Part shown: piece after piece, positions 63,318 to 64,000 of the stretch
How the letters are laid out: every line of letters starts with the position of its first letter
Numbering within the stretch: the first letter of the stretch is position 1
Notes under the pieces: model-generated
Databases searched by the model: none
Told to the model about the DNA's origin: nothing
The model's input: only the letters and a program-made list of their open reading frames with translations
Program-made: the position numbers and the translations under genes
DNA from: Pontibacter liquoris
GTDB lineage: Bacteria > Bacteroidota > Bacteroidia > Cytophagales > Hymenobacteraceae
Reading direction: 5' to 3'
Assembly (NCBI RefSeq): GCF_022758235.1
Contig: NZ_JALEBG010000001.1
Coordinates: 2,914,001 to 2,978,000, forward strand
DNA: 64,000 nt

Positions 63318-64000
63318 TTATACAAAGCTTCTCATCGCTGCAATGGTCTCTTGTGGCGCGCTCAGGTTCGGGCAGTGCCCTGTTGCCTCCAGCACCACCA
63401 GCTTGCTTCCCTGTATCTGCTGATGCGTATACTCTCCTACGCATAAAGGCGCAATAGCGTCGTCAGAACACTGCAAAATCAATGTATTAATTTTCACTAA
63501 CGGCAACTGCTTCCGGTTGTCTGAAAGAAAGGTTAGACGGGCAAAGTCGCGGGCAATTTTTTCGTTGCTCCTACAGAAGCTTCCTGACAGCTCCTGGCCT
63601 AGTTCCGGCCTGTCCGGATTGCCCATGATCACGGGGGCCATCGTTTCAGACCAGCCCAGGTAGTCGCCTTCCAGCGCGCCAAGCAAGTTATCAATGTCTT
63701 CTCTTTTGAAACCACCCACATACGTACCATCATTGATAAAACAGGGCGAAGGACTGATCAGGACCAGTTTCGAAAATCGTTCCGGCTTCTTGACGGCAGC
63801 CAGTACCCCGATCATGGCACTAACCGAATGACCTACAAATATGACATCCTGCAGCTGCAGTTCCTGGCAAATTTCCAAAACATCAGCTGCATACGCCTCC
63901 AGCGAAGTATAATGTTCTGAAGTATATGTGGATGTATCTGAATTCCCAAAGCCGATATGATCGAAAAGGATGATCTTGTAATTCTCTTCAAAGGCAGGCG
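63318..64000 (-). CDS. RsbQ-like alpha/beta hydrolase (partial)
   Basis: The frame is open to the right edge, so the N-terminus is outside. Seen are FDHIGFGNSDT, the nucleophile elbow GHSVSAMIG, LISPSPCFIND, GDYLGWSETMAPVIMGNP, the acid in LQCSDDAIAP and the histidine in ATGHCPN. These are the hallmarks of the RsbQ/KAI2/DAD2-like group, which in Bacillus activates RsbP and here may pair with a sensor outside the window. Confidence 0.88.
   Translation of the reverse strand, partial: PAFEENYKIILFDHIGFGNSDTSTYTSEHYTSLEAYAADVLEICQELQLQDVIFVGHSVSAMIGVLAAVKKPERFSKLVLISPSPCFINDGTYVGGFKREDIDNLLGALEGDYLGWSETMAPVIMGNPDRPELGQELSGSFCRSNEKIARDFARLTFLSDNRKQLPLVKINTLILQCSDDAIAPLCVGEYTHQQIQGSKLVVLEATGHCPNLSAPQETIAAMRSFV

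Overview
The window reads as chromosomal DNA of a Bacteroidota bacterium, most likely order Cytophagales, family Hymenobacteraceae (Pontibacter or a close relative). This is inferred from gene content and signals: a fused CcoNO cbb3 oxidase, a clade II type NosZ with its own cytochrome c, many lipoprotein signal peptides, a TonB-type outer-membrane protein, and promoters with the Bacteroidota -7 element TAnnTTTG. No rRNA, tRNA, CRISPR array or transposase was seen.

Layout. 1-5.9 kb: the 3' part of a B12-dependent ribonucleotide reductase, an operon of a thioredoxin-like protein and a polytopic membrane protein with conserved histidines, and an unknown 604-aa protein overlapping a QueD-family gene. 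6-12.4 kb (minus): the nos operon (cytochrome c, nosZ, membrane protein, nosL, nosD, nosF, nosY). 12.6-20.7 kb (plus): a small Cys protein, an outer-membrane channel-like protein, quinol NO reductase, a DUF1275 protein, copper nitrite reductase fused to cytochrome c, NirV and a SCO protein. 21-24.2 kb: universal stress protein, two cupins, a ferredoxin with an in-frame stop, an Rrf2 regulator and a truncated hemoglobin. 24.4-36.9 kb (minus): cbb3 oxidase and its maturation genes (ccoG, fixH, a SafE-type protein, ccoP, ccoQ, ccoNO, ccoS, ccoI) and hemN. 37-41.1 kb: repeat-rich DNA with a few small genes and a Gly/Ser/Tyr low-complexity protein. 41.2-47.2 kb: carbonic anhydrase, SulP transporter, a two-component system and a CDF exporter. 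47.4-64 kb: general metabolism and envelope genes (DsbA-like, a ThuA/sugar dehydrogenase/cytochrome protein, S1/P1 nuclease, HPF, OsmC, MetZ, a TonB-type receptor, AraC, metallo-hydrolase, RsbQ-like hydrolase).

How the parts work together. The left half encodes nitrite to NO to N2O to N2 reduction plus a high-affinity cbb3 oxidase and anaerobic heme synthesis; no nitrate reductase is visible. These operons appear to share one control device: 12-bp palindromes TGAY-N4-RTCA (CRP/FNR type), usually as a tandem pair 22 bp apart, with dyad centres 36.5 and 58.5 bp from the last base of the -7 element. Seven promoters carry the full pair, including degenerate partners, in the same 65-bp frame; an eighth (3.4 kb) carries one site. 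The same device covers two groups of unknown genes (1.4-3.4 kb and 3.6-5.9 kb), which ties them to low-oxygen or nitrogen-oxide metabolism. The regulator that reads these sites is not encoded in the window.

Other signals of interest are a roughly tenfold excess of the heptamer AAGTATA/TATACTT on both strands and in all reading frames, a dispersed element whose two copies show compensatory base changes in two hairpins, three inverted-repeat pairs in the gaps of the cbb3 cluster, and a four-fold 11-bp direct repeat in front of the SulP-carbonic anhydrase operon.
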